From the NCBI RefSeq assembly GCF_006542275.1, contig NZ_CP041217.1, forward strand, positions 2,775,501 through 2,839,500: 64,000 nt of DNA, read 5' to 3'. Below, one piece after another: positions 10,014 to 18,697 of this stretch. The stretch comes from Saccharibacillus brassicae. Its GTDB lineage: Bacteria > Bacillota > Bacilli > Paenibacillales > Paenibacillaceae. The position numbers and the translations under genes are program-made. Numbering within the stretch: the first letter of the stretch is position 1; the number at the start of each line of letters is the position of its first letter. A model generated the notes under the pieces. That model made no database searches. It worked only from the letters and a program-made list of their open reading frames with translations, and was not told the origin of the DNA.

Positions 10014-10095
10014 CGGTCTACTCTGAAAGACGCAGAAAACCTGACACATGATTCCGGCATGCTCAGAGACAATCCCGAATGGAGAGTGGATCCAC

Positions 10096-11430
10096 ATGTC
10101 CAAAGAAATCACGTTAAAAAGAGATTTGTCTTTATCGCATGTTGTCACGATGGGACTGGCCTGGATGTCGCCCATGATCTTCTTCACCAGTTTCGGAGTG
10201 CTGCACGAAGGGGCCGGCGGGATGCTGCTTGCCGCTTACGTGCTGGCGTTCGTCGCCATCATCTTCACCGCGCTGAGCTACGGGCAGATGGCCAAAGCGT
10301 TTCCCGTGTCGGGGTCGGCCTATACGTACGTGTCCAAAGCGATCAACCCGTTTCTCGGCTTCGTCGTCGGCTGGGCCATTCTGCTCGATTATTTGTTCTC
10401 GTGCATCGTCGCGGTGCTGATGTTCGGCGTGAACCTGCATGCGCAGTTCTCTTCCGTGCCGTCCGCCGTCTGGATCGTGCTGCTGACGCTGATCGTCATG
10501 GTTATCAACATCATCGGCATCAAAACGTCGGCCAACATCAACAAAATCTTCGTCCTGCTGCAGCTGCTCTTTATCGCCGGATTCTGCGGCATGCTCGTGT
10601 ACAAAGCGGTGGCGGGCGGCGTCAGCGCCGGGCTGAACCCGTTCCCCGCCTCGTCGGGCGTCAGTTTCTCGACTATTCTGGCCGGCGCTTCGCTGGTCTG
10701 CTTCTCGTTCCTCGGCTTCGATTCGATCACGACGATGGCGGAAGAGACCAAAGACCCGAAGAAGACGATCCCGCGCGCCATTTTCATCATCGTGGTGACG
10801 GCCGGGCTGCTCTATTTCATCACCGCCTACCTGATTCAGCAGATCTATCCGAACTTCGCGTATACCCACGTGGACTCGGCCGGTTACGAACTGATGCAGT
10901 CGATCGGCGGCGGGCTGCTTGCGGGCATCTTCACGTTCGTCATTATCTTCTCCGTGCTGTCGCAGGGCATGTCGTCCATGACGACCGTGACCCGGCTGCT
11001 GCTCGTCATGGGCCGTACGTCGCTGCTGCCCAAGCCGTTCGCTTCGCTGCACGCCAAATATCGCACGCCGGTGTTCAACATTTTGCTGATGAGCCTGATC
11101 TCGTTGTCGGCACTGTTCATCAGTCTGGAGACGGCGATCAAGTTCGTCAGCTTCGGCGCTTTGACCGCGTTCCTGTTCGTGAATATTTCCGTGATCGCGC
11201 ACTATATCGTTCGTGAGAAACAGCGCGCGCCGCGCGACCTGCTGATTCGGCTGGTGTGTCCGCTGTTCGGTTCGCTGTTCGTCCTGTACCTGATTACGCT
11301 GCTCGGCCGATCTTCGCTGCTGCTCGGCACCGGCTGGTTGATCGTGGGGCTTGTCTATTACGCCGTGCGGCGGGTGAAGTTCTCGTCGCTCGACAAAGCG
11401 GCCGCGGCGGCGCCCGAACGTTCGGTGTGA
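10096..11430 (+). CDS. APC-superfamily amino acid/amine permease
   Basis: The 444-aa protein is a polytopic membrane transporter with about 12 hydrophobic segments. It shows the APC signature near the N terminus (residues about 15-75: helix 1 followed by GGMLLAAY and FPVSGSAYTYVSKAI). It resembles PuuP-like amino-acid/polyamine permeases. The ATG at 10096 follows GGAGAG with 9-bp spacing and gives the expected short charged N terminus. It is divergent from the guanidine operon, so import of guanidine or a guanidino/amine precursor is a reasonable inference, but the sequence does not show the substrate. A terminator follows at 11473. Confidence 0.88.
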   Translation: MSKEITLKRDLSLSHVVTMGLAWMSPMIFFTSFGVLHEGAGGMLLAAYVLAFVAIIFTALSYGQMAKAFPVSGSAYTYVSKAINPFLGFVVGWAILLDYLFSCIVAVLMFGVNLHAQFSSVPSAVWIVLLTLIVMVINIIGIKTSANINKIFVLLQLLFIAGFCGMLVYKAVAGGVSAGLNPFPASSGVSFSTILAGASLVCFSFLGFDSITTMAEETKDPKKTIPRAIFIIVVTAGLLYFITAYLIQQIYPNFAYTHVDSAGYELMQSIGGGLLAGIFTFVIIFSVLSQGMSSMTTVTRLLLVMGRTSLLPKPFASLHAKYRTPVFNILLMSLISLSALFISLETAIKFVSFGALTAFLFVNISVIAHYIVREKQRAPRDLLIRLVCPLFGSLFVLYLITLLGRSSLLLGTGWLIVGLVYYAVRRVKFSSLDKAAAAAPERSV

Positions 11431-11472
11431 ACGGAGACGGACGGACTGCCGGGGAAAAGGAATTCGAAAACA

Positions 11473-11510
11473 AAAAGCGCTCAAGTCCGCGGTCTGGACT
11501 TGAGCGTTTT
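11473..11510. terminator. intrinsic terminator
   Basis: Inverted arms AGCGCTCAAGTCC and GGACTTGAGCGTTT with a 7-nt loop follow the permease gene and also face the end of the minus-strand gene at 11568. Confidence 0.85.
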
Positions 11511-11567
11511 GGTTTGAGCGCTTTTGCTTGAAAATTCAGGCGGTTGCGGTTGCAGCGGTACGGCGCC

Positions 11568-11870
11568 TCAGAGATCGAAATGATTGATCGCCGACAGCCG
11601 CCGGTTTACGGCGAAGATTTTGGCGTTGGCCCGGTCGATTCCGAAGCCGGCGAGCCGCCGCAGGTGGAAGTCCCGGTAGCTTGCGGCGTTTGCTTCCGTG
11701 TCGAAGAGGTAAATACCGCCGGCCTCGGCGGTGCTTGCGTTTTCGGTCCAGATCTTTTGCCGGAAACCGGGCGCTTCGTTGATGCTTTCGGCCATTTCCC
11801 TGAAAGCTTCGGCCATTTCGTCGCCGTAAGGTCCGGCATATTCGAAATCGATTTGCAGAATAACGCTCAT
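11568..11870 (-). CDS. YdhR-like putative mono-oxygenase (ABM fold)
   Basis: The 100-aa protein resembles the small YdhR/dimeric alpha-beta barrel family: a beta-strand start (SVILQIDFEYAGPYG), a long helix with EAFREMAESINEAPGF, then IYLFDTEANAASYRDFH. Members are annotated as putative monooxygenases, but enzymatic activity is rarely shown. The gene lies downstream of a DsbA-family gene on the same strand with only 42 bp between them, suggesting cotranscription. An AAAGGGG-like ribosome site precedes the ATG. Function beyond fold is uncertain. Confidence 0.7.
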   Translation of the reverse strand: MSVILQIDFEYAGPYGDEMAEAFREMAESINEAPGFRQKIWTENASTAEAGGIYLFDTEANAASYRDFHLRRLAGFGIDRANAKIFAVNRRLSAINHFDL

Positions 11871-11912
11871 GGTCGATGACCCCTTTCTCTTGCGTCTCGT
11901 GGAGGACGGTCG

Positions 11913-12821
11913 TCAGATATACAGTTCGCCCAAGACGTGCCGAATACGGGGCGACCGGCCGCTTAACTGCTCGGCGACGAACGCTTCGGCCTGATCCGGC
12001 CGCAGGTCGTACATCACTTCGATTTCTTTGGAAAAGAGATGCTCTTTGCCCGAGAACCAGTCCGACAGAGCCGGAACTTCGGCCGGGATCACCGGTTTGT
12101 TCAACACAGATTCAAGACCTTTGACGTAGGTCTCAAGCGGCTGCGCCCCGACGATTTTGACGCCTTGACGGTCTTCGTTCATCATGACGATCGTCGGAAA
12201 ACCGCGGACCCCGAGCCGGGCGGCCAGGGCAAAATCTTCTTCCAGCAGCGTCTGGGCGGATTCCTCGGCCGCCTGCGCGACGAGGTCCCGGCCGTTCAGG
12301 CCGATCTCGTCGACGAGGCGGATCATCGCGGCTTCTTCGGCGATATTTTCGTTGAAAGCAAACAGCCGCTCGCGGGTCTTGCGCAGATATTCCCGTTCTT
12401 TGCCGGGATGGTTTTGTTGAATGATTTTGAACACGCGGGACGGAGGGAAAGAAGATTGGATCGGATGATCCAGCCACAAGCTGCCGTCGATCGGCATGCG
12501 GGAATGTTCGCCGACTTCTCTCCAATGCCCGGCGACGTCGGACGGCTGCCGAATCCCGTTCGCCCGGTCGCCAAAACCGTTCCAGCTTGGGAGCAGTCCG
12601 CCCATGACGACGTTGAATTCAAAATGATGTCCGTACTGGAGCTGAAAACGGTTCAGTACCGGTTCCAGCGCCCAGCAGTGGGAACAGATCGGATCGGTGA
12701 CGTAATGGAGCGTCAGCTTGGACGTTTGCGGCGAGAAATCGAGCCGCTGGATCGCTTCTTCGTCGCTCGGTCCGCATTCGCCTGTGCTTAAATCGCATAC
12801 CGTATTCGGATTCGTTTTCAT
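11913..12821 (-). CDS. DsbA-family thioredoxin-fold protein (SpxH/FrnE-like)
   Basis: This 302-aa cytoplasmic protein has a DsbA/FrnE-type thioredoxin fold with the motif DPICSHCWALEP, active-site cysteines C46 and C49, and a long helical insert. It most resembles the SpxH/YjbH adaptor family of Bacillales, in which the related protein delivers Spx to ClpXP. FrnE-like oxidoreductases are the alternative. There is no signal peptide. It is preceded by AAGGAG and a promoter at 12874-12901, and is divergent from an HxlR regulator. A redox-stress role controlled by that regulator is inferred. Confidence 0.78.
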   Translation of the reverse strand: MKTNPNTVCDLSTGECGPSDEEAIQRLDFSPQTSKLTLHYVTDPICSHCWALEPVLNRFQLQYGHHFEFNVVMGGLLPSWNGFGDRANGIRQPSDVAGHWREVGEHSRMPIDGSLWLDHPIQSSFPPSRVFKIIQQNHPGKEREYLRKTRERLFAFNENIAEEAAMIRLVDEIGLNGRDLVAQAAEESAQTLLEEDFALAARLGVRGFPTIVMMNEDRQGVKIVGAQPLETYVKGLESVLNKPVIPAEVPALSDWFSGKEHLFSKEIEVMYDLRPDQAEAFVAEQLSGRSPRIRHVLGELYI

Positions 12822-12873
12822 GCCTGCATTCTCCTTATGAAGGTTATTAGCTTTCTTTAGGTTACATGGTATT

Positions 12874-12901
12874 ATTATAAGACTTGGGATTTGAACTTCA
12901 A
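12874..12901 (-). promoter_or_regulatory. promoter of DsbA-family gene
   Basis: On the minus strand TTGAAG and TATAAT are 16 bp apart, about 50 bp ahead of the start codon. The region is shared with the divergent HxlR gene, so it is a natural site for repressor binding. Confidence 0.65.
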
Positions 12902-12998
12902 TTACTGTCTTTTTTCATACCAGGTATCCCTCAAGATACTTGGGCTAACAACCCGGAAGAACTTATGGACAAGAACTTCTCAAAAAGGAGCGAAAAAT

Positions 12999-13325
12999 AT
13001 GAAATACGATTCCGACATGCAAAGTTTGTGCCCGGCCGCGTTTTCTTTTCAAGTCATCGGAGGCAAGTGGAACCTTCCTCTTTTGGCCGTTCTCGCCGGG
13101 AACGAGACGATCCGCTACAACGCGTTGAAAAGAGAACTGAACGGCATTACGGCAACCACGCTCGCGAATACGCTGAAAGAACTGATCGCCCACGGCGTCG
13201 TACGGCGCGAAGCTTTTGCCGAAGTGCCGCTTCGGGTCGAATATTCGTTGACCGAGTCCGGCCGCGAACTGGTCCCGCTGATCGAAGCGATCGTCGGTTG
13301 GGGCGACCGGCATCTGGGGAAGTGA
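12999..13325 (+). CDS. HxlR-family transcriptional regulator
   Basis: The 108-aa winged-helix protein has the HxlR hallmark CPAAFSFQVIGGKWNLPLL, with the conserved N-terminal Cys (C11) used by redox-sensing members such as HypR and YodB. The wing tract RVEYSLTESGREL follows. The ATG at 12999 sits 7 bp after AAAAAGGAG; earlier in-frame starts lack a ribosome site. It is divergent from the DsbA-family gene and probably controls it. A thiol or quinone stress signal is likely but not demonstrated. Confidence 0.9.
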   Translation: MKYDSDMQSLCPAAFSFQVIGGKWNLPLLAVLAGNETIRYNALKRELNGITATTLANTLKELIAHGVVRREAFAEVPLRVEYSLTESGRELVPLIEAIVGWGDRHLGK

Positions 13326-13375
13326 GGGTTTTAGTACATGCTGTACGCAGGCCCAATCCATTTTCCCGAAAAAGA

Positions 13376-15358
13376 TTACTCCAAAATGTCCACGCCCAGC
13401 GCCGGAAGGATCAGCTGCCGCTCCAAGCGCTCGCCGGTCAGCAGGCTGACGCAAGGCGTGTCCAGTTCGATTACCCGCGGCTCGTTCGTCAAATTGATCA
13501 GGAACCGGAACGCGGCTTCGCCTTTGGTTCGAACCGACAGCTCGACTCCTTCGGGGAGACGGAGTCCGGGCGCCAGCCCTGTTTGCGCGAGCAGTTCTTC
13601 GAACAACGCATGGAAGTAGGCCGGTTCCGGCCAGGTGCCGACATAGTAGACCTGGCCGGCGCCGAACGCGTTGACGGTCACCGCGGGCACTCCTTCGTAG
13701 AAGTCGTTGTCGTACCACGCGATCGCTTGCGCTCCGCGCAGTTCCAGCAGGTCGCACCACTGCTGCGCGGCGAAGATGCGGCCTTGCGCGTCGCGAATCG
13801 CATGCTCGCTGCGGCCGATCGCGTCGTATTCGCTCACGACGACCCCGGCTGCTTCCGCCAGCAGGCCGGGGAGAGGGCGCATCTCGCATACGTTCCGCAT
13901 GTTTTTGACGCCGGTGCGATTCGTAAGTACGACGGTGCCGCCCTGCTCCGCGAATCGTTCCAGACGCCGCGCCACTTCTTCGCTTAACAAGAAGAGGGAA
14001 GGGACCACGACGATCTTGTACCCGTCGAGCGGTTCCGTCCAGTTGATCACATCCGTGCCTACGCCCATTTTGAGAAAGGCATTGTGCATTGAGGACAGAT
14101 TGTCGATGTAGGACATGCCGCCTTCGGCCTGAGCCTGAAGGGACAGTGCCGTATGCTGGTCGTGCGAATGGAGAATCGCCACCGTATTCGCGACGACCGA
14201 ACCGCCGAGCCGTTCGCCGAGCCGGTTCACTTCGCGGGTCAGTTGGGCGAATTCCCGGAATCGGCGGCCGGGCACGTTGCTGTGGTCGATCAAGCCGTGC
14301 CAGAACTGCTCGGCGCCGACCGTGGCGCTGCGCCAGCGGAAATGCACGATCCGGTCGGCGCCGCGAGCGATCGCCTGCCAGGAACGGGCCCGAATCAGGC
14401 CGGGATAAGGCGTGCGCTGAATCGGCATCCAGGCGCCCTGCGCTCCGCTGAGCTGCTCCATGACCCAGAATCCCTGCCGCTTGATGCCCCGGACCAGATC
14501 CAGCGTGAGCGCTCCGTTTCTCGGGAACCGGTCGCCGTAATCGCGATACAATTCATTCGGATAATAATCGAACGAGACGAAGTCCAGTTCCCGATGCAGA
14601 TCGTAATAATCGAGCGTGTTGGGATACTGCCACATATTATGCGTCACGAACTGCTCCGGGCAGTTGCGGCGCAAAATCTCAAGCTGCCAGTTCAGCAGAT
14701 GGCCGACGCTGTCCGAGCAGAACCGTTTGTACTCCAGCATGTAGGACGGATTCATCGGCCTGCCGCCGCCGATCGGCGTCGTGATCTCGGCCCAATCGCC
14801 GTATTCGCCGCTCCAGACGACCGTTCCCCATTCCCGGTTCAATTCTTCGAGGTCCGCGTAACGCTGCCGCAGCCAAGCGACAAAAGCCTGATTGCACGTG
14901 TCGCAATGACACTCCTGGTCATGCATCTCGTTATCGATCTGCCAGCCGATAACGGCCGGATGCTTCGCATAACGACGTGAGATCGCTTCCACGAATGCCG
15001 AGCCTACTCTTCGCAGGGAAGGGCTGTTGTTGCAGCGGTGCCCGCGCACGCCGGGGCGGACGACGTGAAGCTGCTCGTCCAGAGGCAGCACGTCCGGATA
15101 ACGGGCCGTCAGCCAGTTCGGCGGCGTGTTGGTGGGCGTGCACAGCACGATCTGCATGCCCCGCGAAGCGAACGTGTCGATCGCCGCGTCCAGCCATTCG
15201 AACCGGTAATCGCCTTCCGCCGGCTCCAGGCGGCTCCATGCAAACTCCGCCATGCGCACGGTAGACACGCCCGTCTCCTGCATAAGGTTGGCATCGCTTT
15301 CCCACAATTCCCGGCTCCACTGCTCCGGATAATAATCGATCCCTATCTGGATATTCAT
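13376..15358 (-). CDS. GH42 beta-galactosidase
   Basis: The 660-aa protein is a full-length glycoside hydrolase family 42 enzyme with the usual three domains: TIM barrel (about 1-390), trimerisation domain (about 395-600) and small C-terminal beta domain. The acid/base Glu is E144 in DNEMH and the nucleophile E301 in VMEQLSG. Zinc-cluster cysteines C109, C150, C152 and C155 are present. It has no signal peptide, so it acts on imported galactosides in the cytoplasm. The ATG at 15358 follows GAAGGAGAC. An AraC regulator is divergent. Confidence 0.95.
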   Translation of the reverse strand: MNIQIGIDYYPEQWSRELWESDANLMQETGVSTVRMAEFAWSRLEPAEGDYRFEWLDAAIDTFASRGMQIVLCTPTNTPPNWLTARYPDVLPLDEQLHVVRPGVRGHRCNNSPSLRRVGSAFVEAISRRYAKHPAVIGWQIDNEMHDQECHCDTCNQAFVAWLRQRYADLEELNREWGTVVWSGEYGDWAEITTPIGGGRPMNPSYMLEYKRFCSDSVGHLLNWQLEILRRNCPEQFVTHNMWQYPNTLDYYDLHRELDFVSFDYYPNELYRDYGDRFPRNGALTLDLVRGIKRQGFWVMEQLSGAQGAWMPIQRTPYPGLIRARSWQAIARGADRIVHFRWRSATVGAEQFWHGLIDHSNVPGRRFREFAQLTREVNRLGERLGGSVVANTVAILHSHDQHTALSLQAQAEGGMSYIDNLSSMHNAFLKMGVGTDVINWTEPLDGYKIVVVPSLFLLSEEVARRLERFAEQGGTVVLTNRTGVKNMRNVCEMRPLPGLLAEAAGVVVSEYDAIGRSEHAIRDAQGRIFAAQQWCDLLELRGAQAIAWYDNDFYEGVPAVTVNAFGAGQVYYVGTWPEPAYFHALFEELLAQTGLAPGLRLPEGVELSVRTKGEAAFRFLINLTNEPRVIELDTPCVSLLTGERLERQLILPALGVDILE

Positions 15359-15473
15359 CGCGCAGTCTCCTTCTTCTATCAAGATATTGCGATTATAGGG
15401 GAACCCGATTAGACTGGAAATCTCAAATAATTAATCCGGTATCCCGATATTAAGATGAAGGAGCGTCGCTCTT

Positions 15474-16316
15474 ATGTCCCGTCCCAGACCTCTGTTCCCC
15501 GTCTTGTCCGCCCGGGACAAGCGCCTGCCCGTGTACCTGCTCGGCATTGGCCTGCAGCATGAACAAGAACCCGTTTTTCGCGATTCGGGCATCCGCGATT
15601 ACCAATGGATTCAATGCCGCAGCGGCACGGGCAGGTTCAAGCTGGGCACCGCCGAACACCTGATCCAGCCGGGCATGGGCATGCTGCTGTTTCCCGGGCA
15701 AAAACACGAATATCGTGCCATATCCGGGCAGTGGGAAGTCGACTGGATCATCTTCGACGGCAGCGGCGCGGCGAATCTGTTCGATACGGTCGGCATCGTC
15801 GGGACGTCCGTCTACACGCTTGATGCGCCCGATTCCCTGTCGGAGCGAATGCGCGAACTGCTGCAGGCCGCCGCGGCGCCGCAGGAACGAACGCTCCGCA
15901 ATTTCGCTTGTTCCGCGGTGCTGTACACGTTGTTGACCGAAATCCTGCAGCGCGTGTCCGTCGAAGGCAAAGAGACGGTCGGGCAGCAGTATGCACGGTT
16001 GAAGCCGGCTCTCGACTATATCGAGCGGCATTACGGTGAAGCGATCCCTTTGCAGGCGCTTGCCGCAGAGATCGGCGTAACGCCGGAATATTTTTGCCAT
16101 TTGTTCAAGAAGACGACCGGCGTCCGGCCCATGAGCTACGTCAACCAGGTCAGGGTGAACAAAAGCAAAGAGCTGCTGCTCGACATCCCGCAGCTCGGCA
16201 TGGAAGAGATCGCGCGGCGGGTCGGCTTCGAATCAAGCAGCTACTACGGAGCGCTGTTCAAGAAGCTGGAACGCGTCACGCCCGGCGCTTTCCGGCAGAG
16301 CGGCGGAAAGCCTTGA
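15474..16316 (+). CDS. AraC-family transcriptional regulator
   Basis: This 280-aa regulator has an N-terminal AraC cupin (residues about 25-100, with QPGMGMLLFPGQKHEY) and a C-terminal two-HTH DNA-binding domain from about 185 (LAAEIGVTPEYFCHLFKK and VGFESSSYYGALFKK). GAAGGAGCG precedes the ATG. Its divergent placement next to the GH42 gene suggests it activates beta-galactosidase expression in response to a galactoside. The intergenic region is about 115 bp and AT-richer than its surroundings. Confidence 0.9.
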   Translation: MSRPRPLFPVLSARDKRLPVYLLGIGLQHEQEPVFRDSGIRDYQWIQCRSGTGRFKLGTAEHLIQPGMGMLLFPGQKHEYRAISGQWEVDWIIFDGSGAANLFDTVGIVGTSVYTLDAPDSLSERMRELLQAAAAPQERTLRNFACSAVLYTLLTEILQRVSVEGKETVGQQYARLKPALDYIERHYGEAIPLQALAAEIGVTPEYFCHLFKKTTGVRPMSYVNQVRVNKSKELLLDIPQLGMEEIARRVGFESSSYYGALFKKLERVTPGAFRQSGGKP

Positions 16317-16339
16317 TCCGGGGCGTGGAGCGCGGCTAT

Positions 16340-16428
16340 TTTCTTCGGGGTTCGGGATTCGGGTTTCGGGATTCGAAATTCGGGTTTGAGGCTTGTGTCG
16401 TGAATTTGGACTTGAGGCTTGTGTCGTG
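16340..16428. repeat. short degenerate direct repeats after AraC stop
   Basis: The segment holds several imperfect copies of TTCGGGATTCGGG, followed by two copies of GAGGCTTGTGTCGTGAA separated by a short unit. The array runs straight into repeat element A2. Confidence 0.75.
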
Positions 16429-16620
16429 AAATGTGCTCATTTTGCTCGCTTTTTCTTCATTTGCTCGATCTTTTGCCCGAAATGTGGTCATTAGCGCAAC
16501 AATTTGAGCCGAAAAAGCGGTTAAACGATCTTTTGCAGCAAAAATGTGTTCAAAAAGGCAATATTACTGCGAATCGGCCGAGAAATCGCAGGAAATGTGT
16601 TCAAAAAGACAACATTCGTC
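16429..16620. repeat. intergenic repeat family A, copy 2 (four units)
   Basis: The AAATGTGNTCA motif starts at 16429, 16480, 16542 and 16593, giving spacings of 51, 62 and 51 bp exactly as in copy 1 at 172-362. Units 3 and 4 extend into CAAAAAGRCAAYATT. Sequence between motifs is only partly conserved, but no indel separates the two copies over the motif span. It lies between the AraC and LacI genes. Confidence 0.85.
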
Positions 16621-16685
16621 GGGTATGCTGTTACGTACGAAGCCAAGCGCCGGTGACTGACTCTTGGCGTTTACTCCGCTCCGAA

Positions 16686-16714
16686 TTGACAACGGTATCA
16701 ACCTTGCCTATACT
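16686..16714 (+). promoter_or_regulatory. sigma-A promoter of LacI gene
   Basis: A perfect TTGACA box and TATACT are separated by 17 bp, with the -10 box about 45 bp before the TTG start codon. Confidence 0.82.
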
Positions 16715-16758
16715 CGGAAAATGCGCAGATATATGAGGGAAAAAGGAGCTGCATCTCG

Positions 16759-17751
16759 TTGAAATATACGATAAGGGATATTTCCAGATTATCCGGCGTG
16801 TCGATCAAAACGGTCTCCAGAGTCATCAACAACGAACCGAACGTCAAGCCGGCTACCCGCGACAAGGTGCTCAAAGTCATTGCCGACACCCGTTACAAGC
16901 CAAACTTGTACGCGCAGAACCTGAATACGAAGACGCACAAAACGCTGCTGATCTCGGTGCGCAAAAATCGCGATCAGAATACGACCAAATGGCTGGATAT
17001 CCTGTTCTCTTATCTAACGAGCGTCTCTGCCCAGAACCGGTATACGATTCTGCACGAAGTCATTTACGACGACAACGATCTGAAAAACTCCATTCTTGAA
17101 ACGTCAAGCGGCTATGTCGATGCGGTCGTCTTGTTATACATCGAGGAGAATGACAAACGGGTCCAACTTGCGCTGGACAACCAAATTCCGTTCGTATCGG
17201 TCGAGAAGCACGAACAGGCCGCTTTTTCCGTATCCAACAATAACCGCAAAGGCATGCTGGACGCGGCCGACTATTTGTTCGGACGGGGCCTGACCCGGAT
17301 CTGCCTGCTGCTTGGCGCCGACATGGCGGTCAATCGGGAGCGGGCGAACGCGATGGTTGAAGCGTACCGCCTGCAGGGCATCTCGCTCGATTTGTTGGAA
17401 GTGGTGTATCATATGAACGAATTCGAGAAAATAAAGCGGTTCGTCGATTGGAAAATCGAGCAAAACCTGCTGCCGGAAGTGTTTTTCGTATCGGGGGACG
17501 AGAAAGTGGTGGCTGTATACCATTCGATATACAGTCATGGCTTGACCATTCCGGGCGACGTCTCAGTTATCGGGTTCGACAATATTCCGATTTCGAATTA
17601 TTATTATCCTCCCCTGACCACGGTCGGACAGGATTTTGAAGAATTGGCGAGACAAATTGTGCAGACGGTAGACAAAATCATCGACGGCGACACCGATCTG
17701 GTATCGGTCGAAGTCGATCCGCAGCTCGTCATTCGGCAAAGCGTAAAATAA
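16759..17751 (+). CDS. LacI-family transcriptional regulator
   Basis: The 330-aa protein has the LacI DNA-binding head (YTIRDISRLSGVSIKTVSR, residues 3-21) and hinge, followed by a periplasmic-binding-protein-like ligand domain that ends with VSVIGFDNIPIS and a C-terminal PPLTTVGQDF segment. The start is TTG at 16759, 8 bp after AAAGGAGCT. It lies immediately upstream of the DUF1868/sugar ABC genes on the same strand and is their likely repressor, sensing a sugar. The ligand is unknown. Confidence 0.92.
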   Translation: MKYTIRDISRLSGVSIKTVSRVINNEPNVKPATRDKVLKVIADTRYKPNLYAQNLNTKTHKTLLISVRKNRDQNTTKWLDILFSYLTSVSAQNRYTILHEVIYDDNDLKNSILETSSGYVDAVVLLYIEENDKRVQLALDNQIPFVSVEKHEQAAFSVSNNNRKGMLDAADYLFGRGLTRICLLLGADMAVNRERANAMVEAYRLQGISLDLLEVVYHMNEFEKIKRFVDWKIEQNLLPEVFFVSGDEKVVAVYHSIYSHGLTIPGDVSVIGFDNIPISNYYYPPLTTVGQDFEELARQIVQTVDKIIDGDTDLVSVEVDPQLVIRQSVK

Positions 17752-17892
17752 CCCGACAGCTATCGCTCCGATAGCGTCCCGCTTGTTAAGTGGCTAATTT
17801 CACTAATAAGAAAATATTACATAAATCTTGATCGTAATTTATACAACAGCGTTACAGTGAACCTATCCTAGGAAGGAGGAGCCAAGCAGCGC

Positions 17893-18693
17893 TTGTTTGC
17901 GCATAATGACACCGGTGTCATAAAAAAGTACAGCAATCCCCGGAAAAGCCCAATTCGATCAAGCGAGGTGTATGGGAAAGTGGACAACTCTTATCCGACT
18001 TATGCGGTGGAGAACCGCAAGTTCAATGCAGACGGAAGCCGTAACGACTTCCCGGGCAGCACGATCGTATGCGATTTAACCCGAAATGAGACCGTCATGC
18101 AGCAAATTGCCCACGTTCAAGCGATATTCCGCCGGCTGCCTTTCGCAGCACGGTTCGCGCTTCTGCCGCCGGAGTCCGTGCATATGACCGTGTTCGAACT
18201 GCTGTGCGATCACAATCGGGAACAAGCGCTTTGGTCCCGGCATCTGAGCACGCAGGCATCGCTCGAAGACACCGACGTTTTTTTGGCTCGAAAATGGCAG
18301 GAAGTCGACGTGCCGGAATCGTTCGCCATGACGGTGGACAGCTTCGATGCGTGCCGCATCTGGCTTCGGCCGGCCGACCCGGCGACCGCCGAGCGGCTGC
18401 GGCAGTTCAGGGACCGGCTTGCGGAAGTGACCGGCGTGAAGTTCCCGAACCATGACCGTTATCGGTTTCATATTACGTTTGCTTACGTGGTGCAGCCGTT
18501 GACGCCCGAGGAAGAACGTCACATCGGCGAGCTGTGCGGGCAGCTGACGATCGATGCGGCGGACCCGCCGATTATCGTGCATACCGGACCCGCGATCTAT
18601 ACGATTTTCAGGGACGTGTCGAGGTATGTACCGTTTACGCCGGAAGCCAGAGCCCTGCTGGAAGCCGGGCGCCCCACATTCGAGGAGGAATAA
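17893..18693 (+). CDS. DUF1868 2H-phosphodiesterase superfamily protein
   Basis: The 266-aa protein carries the two H-x-T motifs that define 2H phosphoesterases: H97-M-T99 in SVHMTVFELL and H193-I-T195 in FHITFAY. N-terminal features (GKVDNSYPTY, NRKFNADGS, FPGSTIVCDL) match DUF1868. Members are expected to act on cyclic or 2'-5' phosphodiester bonds; no substrate is known for this branch. The TTG at 17893 is 12 bp from a very strong AGGAAGGAGGA, a little far, so a start further in (a GTG near 17968) is possible. Its stop lies 4 bp before the binding-protein start, so it is in the sugar ABC operon, an unusual partner. Confidence 0.8.
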   Translation: MFAHNDTGVIKKYSNPRKSPIRSSEVYGKVDNSYPTYAVENRKFNADGSRNDFPGSTIVCDLTRNETVMQQIAHVQAIFRRLPFAARFALLPPESVHMTVFELLCDHNREQALWSRHLSTQASLEDTDVFLARKWQEVDVPESFAMTVDSFDACRIWLRPADPATAERLRQFRDRLAEVTGVKFPNHDRYRFHITFAYVVQPLTPEEERHIGELCGQLTIDAADPPIIVHTGPAIYTIFRDVSRYVPFTPEARALLEAGRPTFEEE

Positions 18694-18697
18694 GCTT

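Noticed and set aside
9841..10095. Riboswitch ahead of the APC permease
   Set aside because: No conserved ykkC block is present on the plus strand, only an ordinary promoter.
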